DNA from: Viola odorata
Taxonomy: Eukaryota; Streptophyta; Magnoliopsida; Malpighiales; Violaceae
NCBI GenBank assembly: GCA_963691705.1
Contig: OY829542.1
Coordinates: forward strand, 4,012,188-4,076,187
DNA: 64,000 nt
Direction: 5' to 3'
Each line of letters starts with the position of its first letter. Position 1 is the first letter of the stretch. Of this stretch, positions 1 through 11,241 are shown piece by piece. A program made the translations under genes and the position numbers. The notes under the pieces were generated by a model. The model saw nothing but the letters and a program-made list of their open reading frames with translations, was not told the DNA's origin and did not search any database.

Positions 1-1321
1 GATCCTAAGGGTCCCTCAGTTTGTCAGGCTCGTGACCCCGAATCAATCAACTACTCACCCTATCAATTCAAGACCACTCCTAAGCAGTCGAGACTAAATA
101 GACGCCTACTCTATCATGCAATTTTCCTCTCGTATTCATCACACAAATGGCAGCATTCACACAAGGTATAAATCGGGTGATCAAGCCTTTAAACACTCCA
201 TGTGAAGTTTTAATAAAAACGATAAGCAATTGAATATAACATCAAGAATATATTAAACACACTTAGGCTTCAAATCTGACCTTGCAACCCTTGAATCACC
301 CTTGCTAAGAATTAAAGGTTTAGCTACTCATGCTTGGATAAAAATAAATAATAATCAAAGAAAGCATAATAATTAAATTAAAAGATTAAAGGAGGAACAC
401 TTGTTTACAAACACCAAATCTGGTTTTAGGCCCAGCAGCCAAGAGTGAAGGAGCTAACAAGAACTAGAAAGAGAAACTAGAGAGAGAAATCAGAAACTAT
501 CTAAAAGTCCTATGTAAAAATCAATGGTAAAAATTACACACTTCAAATTATGCTCTTCCTTGCTTCTATAGTCTCCAATCCGACCAGCCTCCTCATCTTT
601 CCACTCAAGAGAGATTCTCCAGCTAAAGAGAGTTGTCTTCCACTTCTAGGGGACAAGAAAAGCACTAAGGATTAAAATAATCCTTTACTTGATTAATACT
701 TTAAGTAGCCCATGATATTCTTGAACCAAAGAAGGTGGGAAACATGAAGTTGAGGGAGAGGGGAATATTAGGAGCTGGTCAGGCACGCCTAGGGACCAGA
801 AGAATATTGAGAATTAAATAATCCTTGGCGCGCGGATTCATGGCAGACTGCCCAGAAATATCTTCGGGGGTCCCGAATCCGATTCGGGACCCAGGCCGTT
901 TTGTGGACAAGTGACTAGTCCTTCGTGCTACTTCTTCCCGTTGGTCTGGTTGGAAGGTTGTAGCCGTTTCGGATTGTTAGTCGGCCTTGGGCCGTTTTGC
1001 TGAAATCGGACAGAGCCGTTTTAATCAAATCGGACAGAGCCGTTTTAATCAAATCGGACAGAGCCGTTTTAATCAAATCGGACAGAGCCGTTTGTACCAA
1101 ATCGGCCTCGGGACCTCGAAGGTTACTTTGGACTCGGGACCTCGACTGCAGTCTTGAAGCACGAAATTGCACAAAAATGCACCAAAAATGAATCTTTTTG
1201 CATAAACTCCCTTTTCAAGCCTAAATCTGCAATAGTAATGAAAACAAGGGTAAATTAGCAGAGTCATGCTCTTAATCAAAGGAATAATGGAGGGAAAATC
1301 ATGCAAAAATACACGCTATCA
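1..1321 (-). mobile_element. LTR-like retrotransposon fragment, cut by window edge
   Basis: This stretch has no convincing gene. On the minus strand it would begin at 1321 with TGATAGCGTG, a TG start typical of LTRs. Part of it (about 290-400, with the phrase tttagctactcat) resembles the stretch near 27960-28030 inside the LTR-like insert at 27126-28642, so both may belong to one Gypsy-type family. The left end is missing, so neither the second terminus nor a target-site duplication can be seen. The short reading frames here come from the internal tandem repeat and look non-genic. Confidence 0.35.
1003..1098. repeat. 24-bp tandem repeat, four copies
   Basis: Four head-to-tail copies with a 24-bp period start at 1003, 1027, 1051 and 1075. 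Each begins aaatcggacagagccg and the first three are identical. The period is a multiple of three, which keeps frames open on both strands and explains the repetitive predicted peptides; I do not regard these as genes. Confidence 0.9.
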
Positions 1322-1331
1322 GCTGTCAATT

Positions 1332-1925
1332 TTTGGACTCCTATCATATATCATATTTGTTAAATTCTAATGATAACTATTAAGTTCCTACCATCTTTAT
1401 ACTAAAAATCGTATAAATATACAATTATTCCATTGGAGATAATTTAATATATAAACTATATTCAATATCATTAAAATATCTCAACATTTCTAGAAAACTT
1501 TAAAACAAAAATTACGAACCAATGGAAAAAATATCAAATATAGCCAAGTTTGAGTTAAAATAGTTTATATATTTTTTGGTTTATACCACATTAAAATAAT
1601 TTGATTCAAGTGCTTGTACTGTGTGTTATAATTATATATGAGTGACGGTGATGAAGTTTCTATCGAAAAGATAAATGGCAATATTTTTTTGTCAAAATAT
1701 ATAATTGAGTGGTATTTTTTTTTAACGCTGAAATTTAACGATTTTTTTGTTTCTTAAATGGTGATAGCCTTTTCTTAAGGTAAGTAATATATATTTTTCT
1801 TTTTTATAAATGTGGAAGAAAAGAAAGTAATTAAATCTCAGTCATTTATTTGCAATGAATAAATGAGATTGATCTAATATGATAAATCATGTTTTAATTA
1901 ACATTAGAGTCGCCGGATCCTATGC
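1332..1925. repeat. Direct repeat A, copy 1 (~0.6 kb)
   Basis: This AT-rich block recurs in the same orientation at about 3073-3715, with scattered substitutions and small indels. Shared landmarks are the opening ggactcct.tcatatatcat, a central run ending tatattttttggttta, and a closing acattagag..gtcggatcc. A second, shorter similarity (agtaacaaaatcct) occurs at about 2036 and 2818. No coding sequence is visible. It may be a duplicated segment or a pair of non-autonomous element ends. Confidence 0.75.
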
Positions 1926-2309
1926 AAGCATATCTAAGCATATCTAAGCATATATAGATATGCTAATTCTGCATTATAGTAATAAAATCCTCAATTTTCT
2001 TTCTTTATCATGTAAAGATTCTCATCTAAATATAGTAACAAAATCCTCAATTATGTTTTTATATTTTTTAAACAAAAAAATCCAATAAACTAGGATACCT
2101 TCTCAATTATGTATCTTCTCTATATAACATATTAACATTAGCACATAATCTTCGTGAAAATATATAATGAACTCTACTGTTTATATGAGTGGACGAAATG
2201 AATGACGGGAATATTAAAAATATTATTTTATTTAAAATCGAAATAAACACAACATCCATCCATCGCAGGATTAACTAAATAAATAAATAGTATCCTCCTC
2301 CTGATGAAG

Positions 2310-2695
2310 TTAATTAATGACTGGCCGGGTTGATGGTGGATCGTACAAGCAGACACATCTATGATTATCGAGATTGCACATGCAAGTCTCGCACGCTCCG
2401 CATGGCTTACCTTCGCAAACTGTATCGTTATCGCAATGCAGGCTCACTATTGGTCCACGACTTTCCCCTGCATCTGGACCTACAAAATATTCATTATTCA
2501 TTATTACTACAAAAATAAAAATAAAAGTAGAAAAAATTATCAGATCGAACAGATCGAACCGACCAGTCCGGTTTAGATAAGGATGAATTGGGAAGAGAAA
2601 ACCAACCATATGTTATGAACAAGAGTATTATTAATAAGAAGGGAATAAGAAAGCCAACTTGATCGAAGAACTCCCATTCGCTAATTTCTGCTTTG
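2310..2695 (-). pseudogene. Decayed cysteine-rich secreted peptide gene, two exons
   Basis: Exon 2 (2310-2479) follows a clear tttgtag acceptor and encodes a short cysteine-rich domain containing CDNDTVC and CGACETCMC, eight cysteines in all, before the stop. Exon 1 (about 2607-2695) encodes a hydrophobic stretch (FLIPFLLIILLFITYG) and ends at a G|GTTGGT donor; the phase-1 join to exon 2 is in frame across a 127-bp intron. This is the layout of plant defensin-like, knottin or inhibitor peptides. No ATG is in frame with the hydrophobic stretch. A second frame upstream looks like the original N-terminus, so exon 1 seems to have lost its start and gained a frameshift. The precise peptide family is not recognised. 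Confidence 0.42.
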
Positions 2696-3072
2696 CTACT
2701 CTTTTTTTGTATAATTTTTTTGGTAATTTGAGTACGGAGGAGGAGAATTATATATGCTAATTTAATTCTACATTTGGCCTAATTCTATTTAACTGTTCAG
2801 ATTCTCTCATCATAAATATAGTAACAAAATCCTTATTTTCTTTTTAAAATAAAAATTCCAGTAAAACTATGATACCTTCCCAATTTTGATCGGTCAAATT
2901 CGGATCCCGCTCCTTTAATGTTGATTAAAATATGACCTATCATGTTAGGTTAATTTCATCCATTCATTACAAATAGATGGTTGAGATTATTTTTTAAAAA
3001 AAAATAGATGGTTGAGATTTGATTGTGTTTTCCTAAATTTTAATAGGCAGTAGAAATTACGTTGCTTTCTAT

Positions 3073-3715
3073 TTCTGGACTCCTGTCATATATCATATTT
3101 GTTAAATTCTAATGGTAACTATTAAGTTACTACCATCTATGTACTAAAAATCATATAAATATACGATTATTCTATTGGAGATAATATAATATATAAACTA
3201 TATTTAATATTATTAAAATATCTCAATATTTTCAGAAAATTTTAAAACAAAAATTGCAAACCAATGAAAAAAATATCAAAATATAGTCAAGTTTGAGTTA
3301 AAATAGTTTATATATTTTTTGGTTTATACCGCATTAAAATAATTTGATTCAAGGGCTTGTGCTGTGTGTTATGATTATATATGAGTGACGGTGATGAAGT
3401 TTCTACCGAAAAGATAAATGACAATATTTTTTTGTCAAAAAATATAATAGAGTGGTTTTTTTTTTTTTTTGTAACGCTGAGATTTAATGGTTTATTTGTC
3501 CCTTAAAGGGTGATAGCCTTTTCTCAAGGTAAGTAATATACACTTTCCCTTTTTATGTATGTGAAAAAAAAAGTAATTTAATTACTTGACAATTATTAAA
3601 ATTTAAATAAATTTAATTAAATCTCAGCTCTTTATTTGTAATAAATGGATGAAATTGACCTAATATCATAGATTATGTTTTAATCAACATTAACATTAGA
3701 GGAGTCGGATCCAAC
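3073..3715. repeat. Direct repeat A, copy 2
   Basis: This is the second copy of the block at 1332-1925, in the same orientation. It has a longer T run near 3460 and a ~40-bp extra stretch near 3580-3620. The two copies flank the decayed cysteine-rich peptide gene. No gene is seen inside it. Confidence 0.75.
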
Positions 3716-3757
3716 AAATTCAATCACCTCAGCATTCGAACATGGGCTTTTTTTATA

Positions 3758-4017
3758 CTCCCTCTGGACACAAATAATTGTCACTTTTCTACGGATTCTT
3801 ACTGTTCATAATACTTGTCATTTTATGCATTCCGAAGCATATATTTTGTGCAAATGACTATTTTTTTTAATGAATCAACCCAATTTGATGATGGTGTGAT
3901 AATTTCAATGAAAATTAGGAGTAAAAATGAAACAATGTAGAATAAAATAAGATTAAAGATCATTATCCTACAAATTTTTACTATTCTAAAACGTCATTTA
4001 ATTGTGTCCGGAGGGAG
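3758..4017. mobile_element. Stowaway-like MITE (260 bp)
   Basis: The element begins CTCCCTCTGGACACAA and ends with the near-complement TTGTGTCCGGAGGGAG. It is flanked on both sides by TA (3756-3757 and 4018-4019), the target-site duplication of Tc1/mariner-type MITEs. There is no coding capacity. Terminal CTCCCTC repeats with a TA duplication are the signature of Stowaway elements. Confidence 0.88.
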
Positions 4018-4321
4018 TACTAGTTTCTAAAAAATTTCAAGTACTCCTATTAATTGCATTTTATATTTCGTAATTACTCTTACAATACCAAAACACATTG
4101 GTTCCCAATATAGATAGAATCCCCTTTTACTCCATTCTTTTCAATTCTCATTCTTTTGATTAGGGTGAAAATATGTCTACTGGACAAAATTTTGATGACT
4201 TTACATAAATTGGGTAAATTGGGAAAAAGGTATGGTCTTTACTCTTATTCTATACAAAGCTATAAAACTGTGTCAAAAGTTATGAATTTTAATAAAAATG
4301 TGTCAACTGCATAAAATGTTA

Positions 4322-4448
4322 CTCGCTCTGTACACAAATAACTGTCTTTTTAGCACAGTAATTTTCAGTAAAATAAACACTAAAAAATAAAGTAAAATGT
4401 ACAGTAACTTTTAGCCGGTTTTCGCCACTTAATTGTGGACGGAGAGAG
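4322..4448. mobile_element. Short Stowaway-like MITE (127 bp)
   Basis: The termini CTCGCTCTGTACACAA and TTGTGGACGGAGAGAG are imperfect inverted repeats of the same family as the 260-bp element upstream, again between TA dinucleotides. It lies roughly 250 bp upstream of the transcribed leader of the small gene at 4859 and could contribute to that gene's promoter. Confidence 0.72.
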
Positions 4449-4858
4449 TAATTTCAAAGAGAGTGGATGTAGTAAAAATAGTAAAAGTAATAAAATTATA
4501 AAATTGCGCGTCGAAGATAAGCAAAGCAAACCACGGCCCCACATTTGATTGATTTTCCAAATTATAAGTCTTGGTCTTTGGCAATGGCAGTAGTAAACTA
4601 GTAATGCATTATTGAGACTTTTGTTCAAGAGATATCCTTCATTCTCTCTGTGTTCTCTTGTACTTGCTTCTCTTCCATCTTCCCTATAATTCTAACAATC
4701 AGGTAATTGCTACTTCTTCCTTTTCTCTTTCGATTAATGTATATATCCATATATATATATGTCTGTGCTTATGATCTGTACACTGTTTCTTATGATCAGA
4801 TCGTTTGAAGAACATTGATCATCTAATTCTGCGCTTCTTTATAATCATTAAGAAAAGA

Positions 4859-5056
4859 ATGGCAGGCAACCTGGGATCTGGGGTTTGCTCCGTCGTCGGA
4901 GCAATAGCAGGGATTGCTTATCTGATCTTGCGCATTGCTTCTGCTTTCAGCCCAGCAGGGAAGATGATGAAAGCTCCTGGAAGAGATGGCCACATACTGA
5001 GAGAAGTTTTCCAGAAGGACCCAGCTGGCTATTTCCGCAACTTACGCGGAAAGTAG
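4859..5056 (+). CDS. Small membrane protein with MKAPG...YF C-terminal motif
   Basis: A 65-residue protein. Residues about 9-31 (GVCSVVGAIAGIAYLILRIASAF) form one hydrophobic, probably membrane-spanning segment. Residues 37-62 carry a motif of pattern MKAPGxDxxIxRxxFxKxPxGYFxxL. The same motif ends the neighbouring protein at 6621. I know it only from plant proteins annotated as hypothetical, with no assigned function. The ATG at 4859 is the first good start; a 5'UTR intron is visible at 4703-4799 (cag|gtaatt ... atcag|), which supports a real transcript. The coding sequence is one exon. That the protein sits in a membrane is inferred from hydropathy only. Confidence 0.72.
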   Translation: MAGNLGSGVCSVVGAIAGIAYLILRIASAFSPAGKMMKAPGRDGHILREVFQKDPAGYFRNLRGK

Positions 5057-5498
5057 ATGATATCCATCTACCTATGAACTCTGAAACAACTTGAATTTGA
5101 ATGTCATTTCTGTTTAGTCCTTTTCATCTGATTGCTAATAAGACGTCAAGTTGAGAATTAAGCTTTTGTTTAATTTTAATTTCACCTCTTAATTTGTTAC
5201 TACTGTGGTCAAACTGAGATAAGAACAGCAAATGCATACCACCAAAAGAAATGGGGAAACTATTGATATTCCAATTCATTAGAAATGTGGATTGCAACGA
5301 TAACCAATTGGTTGCACCCAAAAGAGTATCTTAAAAGAACATAAACAATCAAAAGTTGTAAAATTTGAACAAGGGAAAGGCTTGTTTACCAGTTCCTCAT
5401 GAACTGTATACGTATTCCTCGAGTTGTAGTGATCTAGGACCAGGTATCGATCATTCCACAGATTATGAGAACATGTTACCTTAATGGTGAGCATTTCT
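5057..5498. other. Intergenic, two converging 3' ends
   Basis: This stretch holds the 3' flank of the + strand gene ending at 5056 and the 3' flank of the - strand NOP14 exon ending at 5499. Open frames here are short and show no recognisable domain. Confidence 0.6.
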
Positions 5499-5763
5499 TC
5501 ACCTCCTTCGCTTCTTGCTTTTTCCTAGTTGCCCACATTTGGCAGCATTCTCTTGTTCCTGGAGGAAAGCTTTTGTCCGCTCGTACCTCTCTGCTCTTTC
5601 TTCCTCCATCCGTGCCTTATCTTTTTCCTTCAACCCAAAGATGAAATAATTGTCCTTGCGCAGTTCACGAATTGCTCCTTTGGCTTCTTTGTTTACGAGT
5701 TTCCTTAATTTTTTCCTTTCAGCCTTTTCACGGTCTGGATCATAATCACTTCCCTTGACAAAG
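5499..5763 (-). pseudogene. NOP14 last-exon fragment
   Basis: The exon encodes 87 residues ending in KSKKRRR and containing DYDPDREKAERKKLRKL, RELRKDNYFIF and AFLQEQENA. These match the conserved C-terminus of nucleolar protein 14, a small-subunit (U3 processome) ribosome biogenesis factor. A good acceptor (ttattctgcag|) precedes it and the frame is open to the natural stop. NOP14 is normally a protein of roughly 900 residues, but no other NOP14 exon is recognisable upstream on this strand; 5764-6600 is non-coding and the next gene runs the other way. I read it as an isolated duplicated last exon. It could still be expressed as a 3' exon of some unrelated transcript. Confidence 0.72.
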
Positions 5764-6516
5764 CTGCAGAATAACATCACAAATTAAATGTTTAACACCA
5801 CAGCTCATACAAGACTTTCTGCCTTATGTTAATTCGATTATTAATTTATTTCAAAATCCGAATTATATTTTTGTTGTTATTTAAATGTTTCAATTATCAG
5901 AATTTTAAAAAGAAGTCAATTTATCTTCTTTTGGCTGTGACATCGACATCTTTTAAATTCATATTATATGGTTATTACTGTATGATAACAAATTAATAAA
6001 TTAATTAAACTTTTATTATTTACAAATAAAAGAAAAGCAACCAATGCCGTTATATGAATTGGAAAAACTTTTAATATTTAATATTTGAAAAAAACATAAT
6101 TGTTCACGCACATTCCGTAATTATTTAATATGTGAAAATTAGATGGTTTTATTTTGTTTTGTTTATAAAAAAAAAAATTATCCCTGTGGTTTTATTTTAG
6201 AGTATTAGATAATTTCTTTTACCCTTTTTCTTTCTGTTGATATTGTGCTCTCAATTCAAAGCTCATCAAAGCAAGGAAAGTTGAATTCTCTCATAGGGAA
6301 TTAAGGAAACGGGTTCTTTGGGAATTTGAGATTTCTGTTTCTCTACAAATTGGACATTGAAAATTGGATTTTCTTTCTTGTTCGCCTCTAGAAATTGACA
6401 TTGAAAATTGACGAATTAAATGTGCACCAATTCTCTAGGACTCGATTGATTTAATGGCACTCCATTTCCAAAAAATTGACAGTGAAAAATGACTTTCTAA
6501 GTTCCATTCACTCCAC

Positions 6517-6523
6517 TATATAA
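6517..6523 (+). promoter_or_regulatory. Probable TATA box of the 6621 gene
   Basis: TATATAA occurs about 100 bp upstream of the ATG at 6621, in otherwise pyrimidine-rich leader sequence. The spacing suits a plant core promoter with a short 5'UTR. Confidence 0.5.
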
Positions 6524-6620
6524 TCAGTACCTGACTCTCTCCATTTTATAGGTACAAAAAAGTTCCATCAGTGAAAGAAAGGAAAGCAGGTGAACATTGC
6601 AAGAATTTGAAGAAGAAAGA

Positions 6621-6848
6621 ATGTCGGGCAACAACAAGAATGGTTCTTCTGGGAGTGGAACAGGATCAGGAGGAGCAACTGGTGGGAAGTCAGGCGGTTC
6701 CGGTTCTTCTGCCGGAAAGTCAAGCGGTTCCGGTTCCGGTTCTGGTTCAATGAAAGCTCCTGGCCAAGATTTTCAGATTTCTAGGGATGGTTTTGAGAAG
6801 AATCCTTCTGGTTACTTCAATGACTTGCACAACCAGCAGAAGAAGTAG
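6621..6848 (+). CDS. Gly/Ser-rich small protein with MKAPG...YF motif
   Basis: A 75-residue protein. The first ~43 residues are almost all Gly, Ser, Lys and Thr (repeats such as GSGTGSGG and SGSGSGSG) and are presumably disordered. Residues 44-69 carry MKAPGQDFQISRDGFEKNP followed by SGYFNDL, the same motif as in the protein at 4859. The two genes are 1.6 kb apart on the same strand, so they look like a tandem pair whose N-termini diverged completely while the tail was kept. The protein is a single exon, with the start at the ATG of MSGNNKNG. No signal peptide is seen and the function is unknown. Confidence 0.72.
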   Translation: MSGNNKNGSSGSGTGSGGATGGKSGGSGSSAGKSSGSGSGSGSMKAPGQDFQISRDGFEKNPSGYFNDLHNQQKK

Positions 6849-8154
6849 ATGCGATCTACTCATCAACTCCAAATTAAAAATATAATAAAATAAAATAAGT
6901 AAAACTCTGTTCTATGTTCCATCTGTTGTTCTGACGATTATGTTTCAAAAATAATGAAAGTTGCACTCCATTTCCAAAAAAAATTGACCGTGAAAGATGT
7001 GTATGTAGCTCATTAGTTGTTTAGTTATGATAATAATCTTTGGTCAAAATTAACTTTATAAAAAATTTAAATTGTTTCCTATTATTTCAGGACTGAAACT
7101 TTGACCCTAAGCTTAATTTTTTCTTCTTTTCTGTTAGAAGCAAGAATTTCATTCTTCTTGTGTTGTAAAAGGAAGCACTTGGTGGGAAAGGGTTGGGCCT
7201 TGAAGATCAAAATGGGCTTTTTTGGGGAAGAGAAGGTAAAGGGGGCCCAAAGACCATGTGAAGCACGTGAGGGTGTCACCTGCTTTTCACATGCGCGCAG
7301 CTTCCAACCAATGGTGGGATTTTTGCTTTGTCACGTGAACACAACGGACGGCCCCGGCCCTTCTGTCGTTCTGCGTTTCCTGTCTACCCATTTCCAGAAA
7401 TTGCTGCACAGTAGTTATAGTGGCGCAGCAGAATAACTTTGTATAAATAAATATAAAAAATAAGATAATAATAATTCAATCCATAATTAATATTAATAAT
7501 AATACTAATAATCATGGACAACAATATGTATATTTTATTTTTGTTGCATAAATAATTTATATATTTTCTTTGTTAAAATAAATAATTTATGTTAGAATAT
7601 ATTTTCTTCTGTGTTCACTATTTTTTTATAGTTTTGGTTCTTTTTCCATCGAGCTAAAAAGGTAACAATATGCACGAAACACATTAATTCCTCTTCCCCT
7701 GAAGAAAAAAAAGGGGGAGAAAAGAATAAATTAATAATAGGGAGGCAAAAATAAAAGAAGAAGAAGAGGAGCTCAAAGAAATAACCAGTGCCAACCCGCG
7801 AGCAATCCTTCCTTCGCTCAACTTCCAACGGAAAAGAAAAGAAAAGAAAAGAAGAACACAGGACACGAGCACGAACTCTGGAAGCAAAAGGGGTGTCCAG
7901 CAGAAGCAGAGTTATGGCTTAACCAGGGTGGTCCTCACTGTACACATAAAAAAAAAGAACAACACAGACCCTTCTTCTCACTCTCTTAATTCTGTAAGAA
8001 AGGCACCATCTTTCTTTCTGTTTTTCAATCTCTTTCTCCTTCTTCCTCATTGTTGTACCTACGATTCTTTCTAATCTGACTTTGTCTTTCCTCTTTCTTC
8101 GTGTTCGAATCTGAATTTTGTGTTTCCTTAGATTAAATTAAGACAGCCTTTGAA
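6849..8154. other. Intergenic and promoter/leader of the bHLH gene
   Basis: No gene is supported. The region contains an E-box cluster (7264-7337), an AT-rich stretch at 7440-7600 and a pyrimidine-rich leader (about 7950-8150, many CTTT/TTCT runs) that is probably the 5'UTR of the bHLH gene. Confidence 0.6.
7264..7337. promoter_or_regulatory. G-box/E-box cluster upstream of the bHLH gene
   Basis: Two perfect G-boxes CACGTG (7264-7269 and 7332-7337) and two further E-boxes (CACCTG at 7277-7282, CACATG at 7288-7293) fall within 74 bp, next to a CCAAT element near 7310. bHLH and bZIP factors bind such sites. The cluster is about 820 bp upstream of the BIM-like start codon, so it may serve feedback control by bHLH proteins; that is inference. 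Confidence 0.5.
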
Positions 8155-11100
8155 ATGAGAGCTAAAGGAAACCAGAATCAGGAAGAGGAAGAGTACGAGG
8201 ATGAGGAGTTTGGTTCCAGAAAAGATGGACCTTCTTCCAGTGTTTCTGCTAATAATAATTCCAATTCTAACAAAGGTACTTTTGTTGTTGTTGTTGTTGT
8301 ATCATATTAGATCCCGCACTGTTTGTTTCCTTTTCTTATATAAAGATGGTCATCATGCAATTGGAGGCATGTCAAAGCTTGTGATTTATGTGTTGCCCAA
8401 CTGTAAAGTTTGGAGCTTTTGGTTTTTTTTGGAGGTGTTGAAGTATTCGAGGTTTTTGATTTGGTCGCAGATGGGAAGAATAATGACAAGGCCAGTATAA
8501 TAAGATCAAAGCATTCTGTTACCGAGCAGCGAAGAAGAAGCAAGATCAATGAAAGGTTTCTTCCCCCCCTAAGTTAACTATCAATCAGCTGGCATTATTA
8601 TTTCTCTGATACCTGAATGTTTTTTGTCGCGTTACTGGCACTTCTTTACCCAATGATTAGTTTTTAAGGCTTATATGAGATTCAAGGCTGTTCAGTTTAT
8701 GGAAATTTTCTGATAAGATCTGAATTTGAATTTGTTACGCTGGATATTGACATACTTAAAATCTGCAATTTGAAATGAGAGACCTTAGTACCAGTTGCGA
8801 GGATCACCGAGTGAATCATACATGAATGTCTGTGGCAGTTGACCAACAGACAGTTACAAGCAAAAATCGTAACATTTTGTGTGTGAGTTTAAGTACTGGA
8901 GATTCCTCTGCCAGATCCTGTGATGAAGCATCCGGAATTTATTTGTGAACCTAGGTATAGTAGTAAAGCTTGATGAACCATAATGTATTCTTTTCAGATT
9001 TCAGATACTGAGAGATCTTATACCTAACAGTGATCAGAAAAGAGATACAGCATCATTTCTATTGGAGGTACACCATAAATGATGGACACAACTGCAGCAT
9101 TTTTAAATTCAACCATTGAATTGTACTGTCAGTTTTGATGGCTAAGTGTTGGTACTCTTCTGCAGGTGATCGAATATGTCCAGTTTTTACAAGAAAAGGT
9201 GCAAAAATGTGAGGGTTCATACGCAGGGTGGAGTCATGATTCTGCAAAGTTGATGCCGTGGGTAAGATTCTGATCTGTTTATGCATTGAACTTGGCTGTT
9301 ATGATGCTTGATTTGGTAAATAGGTACATTGCAATGTGGATGAACCATTTCATGAACTATCTGTTTGAACAGCCTAAAATGTATCATCTTCTATTCTGTA
9401 ATTTTACTTAAAGGAGGAATAGAGCCATCCAAAAGAATCTAATGCTGACTCCTATAATAAAGAAATGAAAATTATGCCCCCATGGAGTCTTGTGATTCTG
9501 ATCCTACCTGCTGATGCATTCATAGAGTATGGTGCTATCACTTATTAATGCATGCTGTGATTTACGAGGAATAAACATGACATTTTCTTACAGAGAAGGG
9601 AATGTGGAATGTCATTCATGGATGGATTTTTTCCATAAAATGTAAACTCTTTAGAGTTTCCCCTGGAAGCTCACCGCTTATGTTATCTTCCCTTATTTCC
9701 ATTTATTGTTTGGACTTGTGATTAAAGTTGAGAAGTGAACATCATTATTGAGATGTGGAGTGTTATGCCATACGCTGCCTTAAATTATTATTTTTCTCAA
9801 AAAATAGTGGTGTGTAGGTGGTCTTGTTTTTGTTCTATTTCATCCTGATTGTCCTCAGATTTTCGCTTCTGTGATCTCCTTGATGGTAATGTGAGTTTTG
9901 TTTTAGTGTTAATTGTCTTTTTGTAGTGGGGAGTGATGGTGATATCCTTTTAACTGAAATTTACTGGCAAGGAAGATTAATTTGAGATGCATTTTTGAAA
10001 ATGTGCTTGTTGATCCTCATTTAAACTTCTTTGATTAAGTTAATTCTCTTCATTGAAACAGAGAAACAGTCACTGGCGAGCTCAAAGTTTTCCTGGTCAC
10101 TCACAATCAATAAAAAATGGTTCTGGTCCAGGGTCAACATTTTCAGGAAAACTTGATGAGAGTAATATTAATATTCACCCTGCCATGATTACGAGCACAC
10201 AGAATCCTGTAGAATCTGAGCACAGTAGGGATGTGTGCAACGCAATGGATCAGCAAGCTGAGGTATCAAACAAATGTGTGTCTATGCCCATACCCTTGCC
10301 GACAAACACACCTGTCTGTGGTCGAAGCGAGGCACTTATGCATCCTCTTCAGCAACCGGTTTCTGATGCACAGTCAGCAGAGTGTCCCAGCACTAGTGAT
10401 GGACTGAACCAGCAGGATGAGCTGACAATTGAAGCTGGAACTATCAGGATCTCCAGTGCTTACTCCCAAGGGTATGCGTGATCTTTTCAATTTTTGCGAT
10501 CTAAGAAGTTTATTTTGAAGAAATGTAGGATACCAGACTCATGTTGGCTTTTTTTCTCCATCAAGTTTGTTGCTTTAGTTGTGATGCAGTTTAACACTGT
10601 TTAAAAGCTAATAAATCTTGAGTTCTGGCAGGAAGGAAGTATACCCTTCCATTTTTTGTCACTGCAATAAACATCCTTGTTTTAGTGGTGCAGCGAGTTA
10701 TGTGATGGCTACTTTTACTGTGCTTCATATCTATTCATTGTTTTAAGACTAGAAAGTAGCTTGAAATTCTATTTGGGAGCCTATGTTTGTATTCTCGTCC
10801 TTTAGGTCTTATATATATAACTATTGGTTGACCTTATCGTAGACAATAAGCATTATTTAGAGGCTTTCCCTTGGGTTTGGCCTTTTGAGCTGACAATATG
10901 GATGCATTTGTGTACAAAACAGGTTGTTGAACTCTCTTACACAAGCACTCCAAACTGCTGGTGTAGATTTGTCTCAGGCCAACATCTCTGTTCAGATTGA
11001 TCTTGGGAAGCGAGCAAATAGAGGACCGGCCTCAGGCATATTTGCAGCAAAGGTATAAAGCGGGATAAAATAGACTTGCGAATAAACAGGCAGTATGTTA

Positions 11101-11241
11101 GAAACCTTTACTATTGTGCTTGATCTTAGCCAAGTTCACCCGTATACCATTTGTTTCCAGGATGCGCAGAGTCCCCACCTTGTTAGGGATGGGAGCAGCG
11201 CAGAGGAGTATGATCAAGCTCAAAAGCGGCAGAAAACATAG
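8155..11241 (+). CDS. BIM2: BIM2-like bHLH transcription factor
   Basis: Seven exons (8155-8275, 8471-8555, 8998-9067, 9166-9261, 10062-10471, 10923-11052, 11161-11241) join in frame with GT-AG introns to give 330 residues. The N-terminus is acidic ([11 protein letters not shown]). The bHLH domain at about residues 50-105 has the basic region [17 protein letters not shown] with the His-Glu-Arg set needed for E-box recognition, followed by [14 protein letters not shown], a loop and helix 2 ([16 protein letters not shown]). A Ser/Gln-rich middle and a conserved tail ([31 protein letters not shown]) match the BES1-interacting Myc-like group. BIM proteins partner BES1/BZR1 in brassinosteroid-responsive transcription in the nucleus. 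The length suits BIM2/BIM3 better than the longer BIM1. Confidence 0.9.

Noticed and set aside
915..1191. Repetitive open frames on both strands
   Set aside because: They come from the 24-bp tandem repeat, whose period is a multiple of three; there is no domain or splice support.
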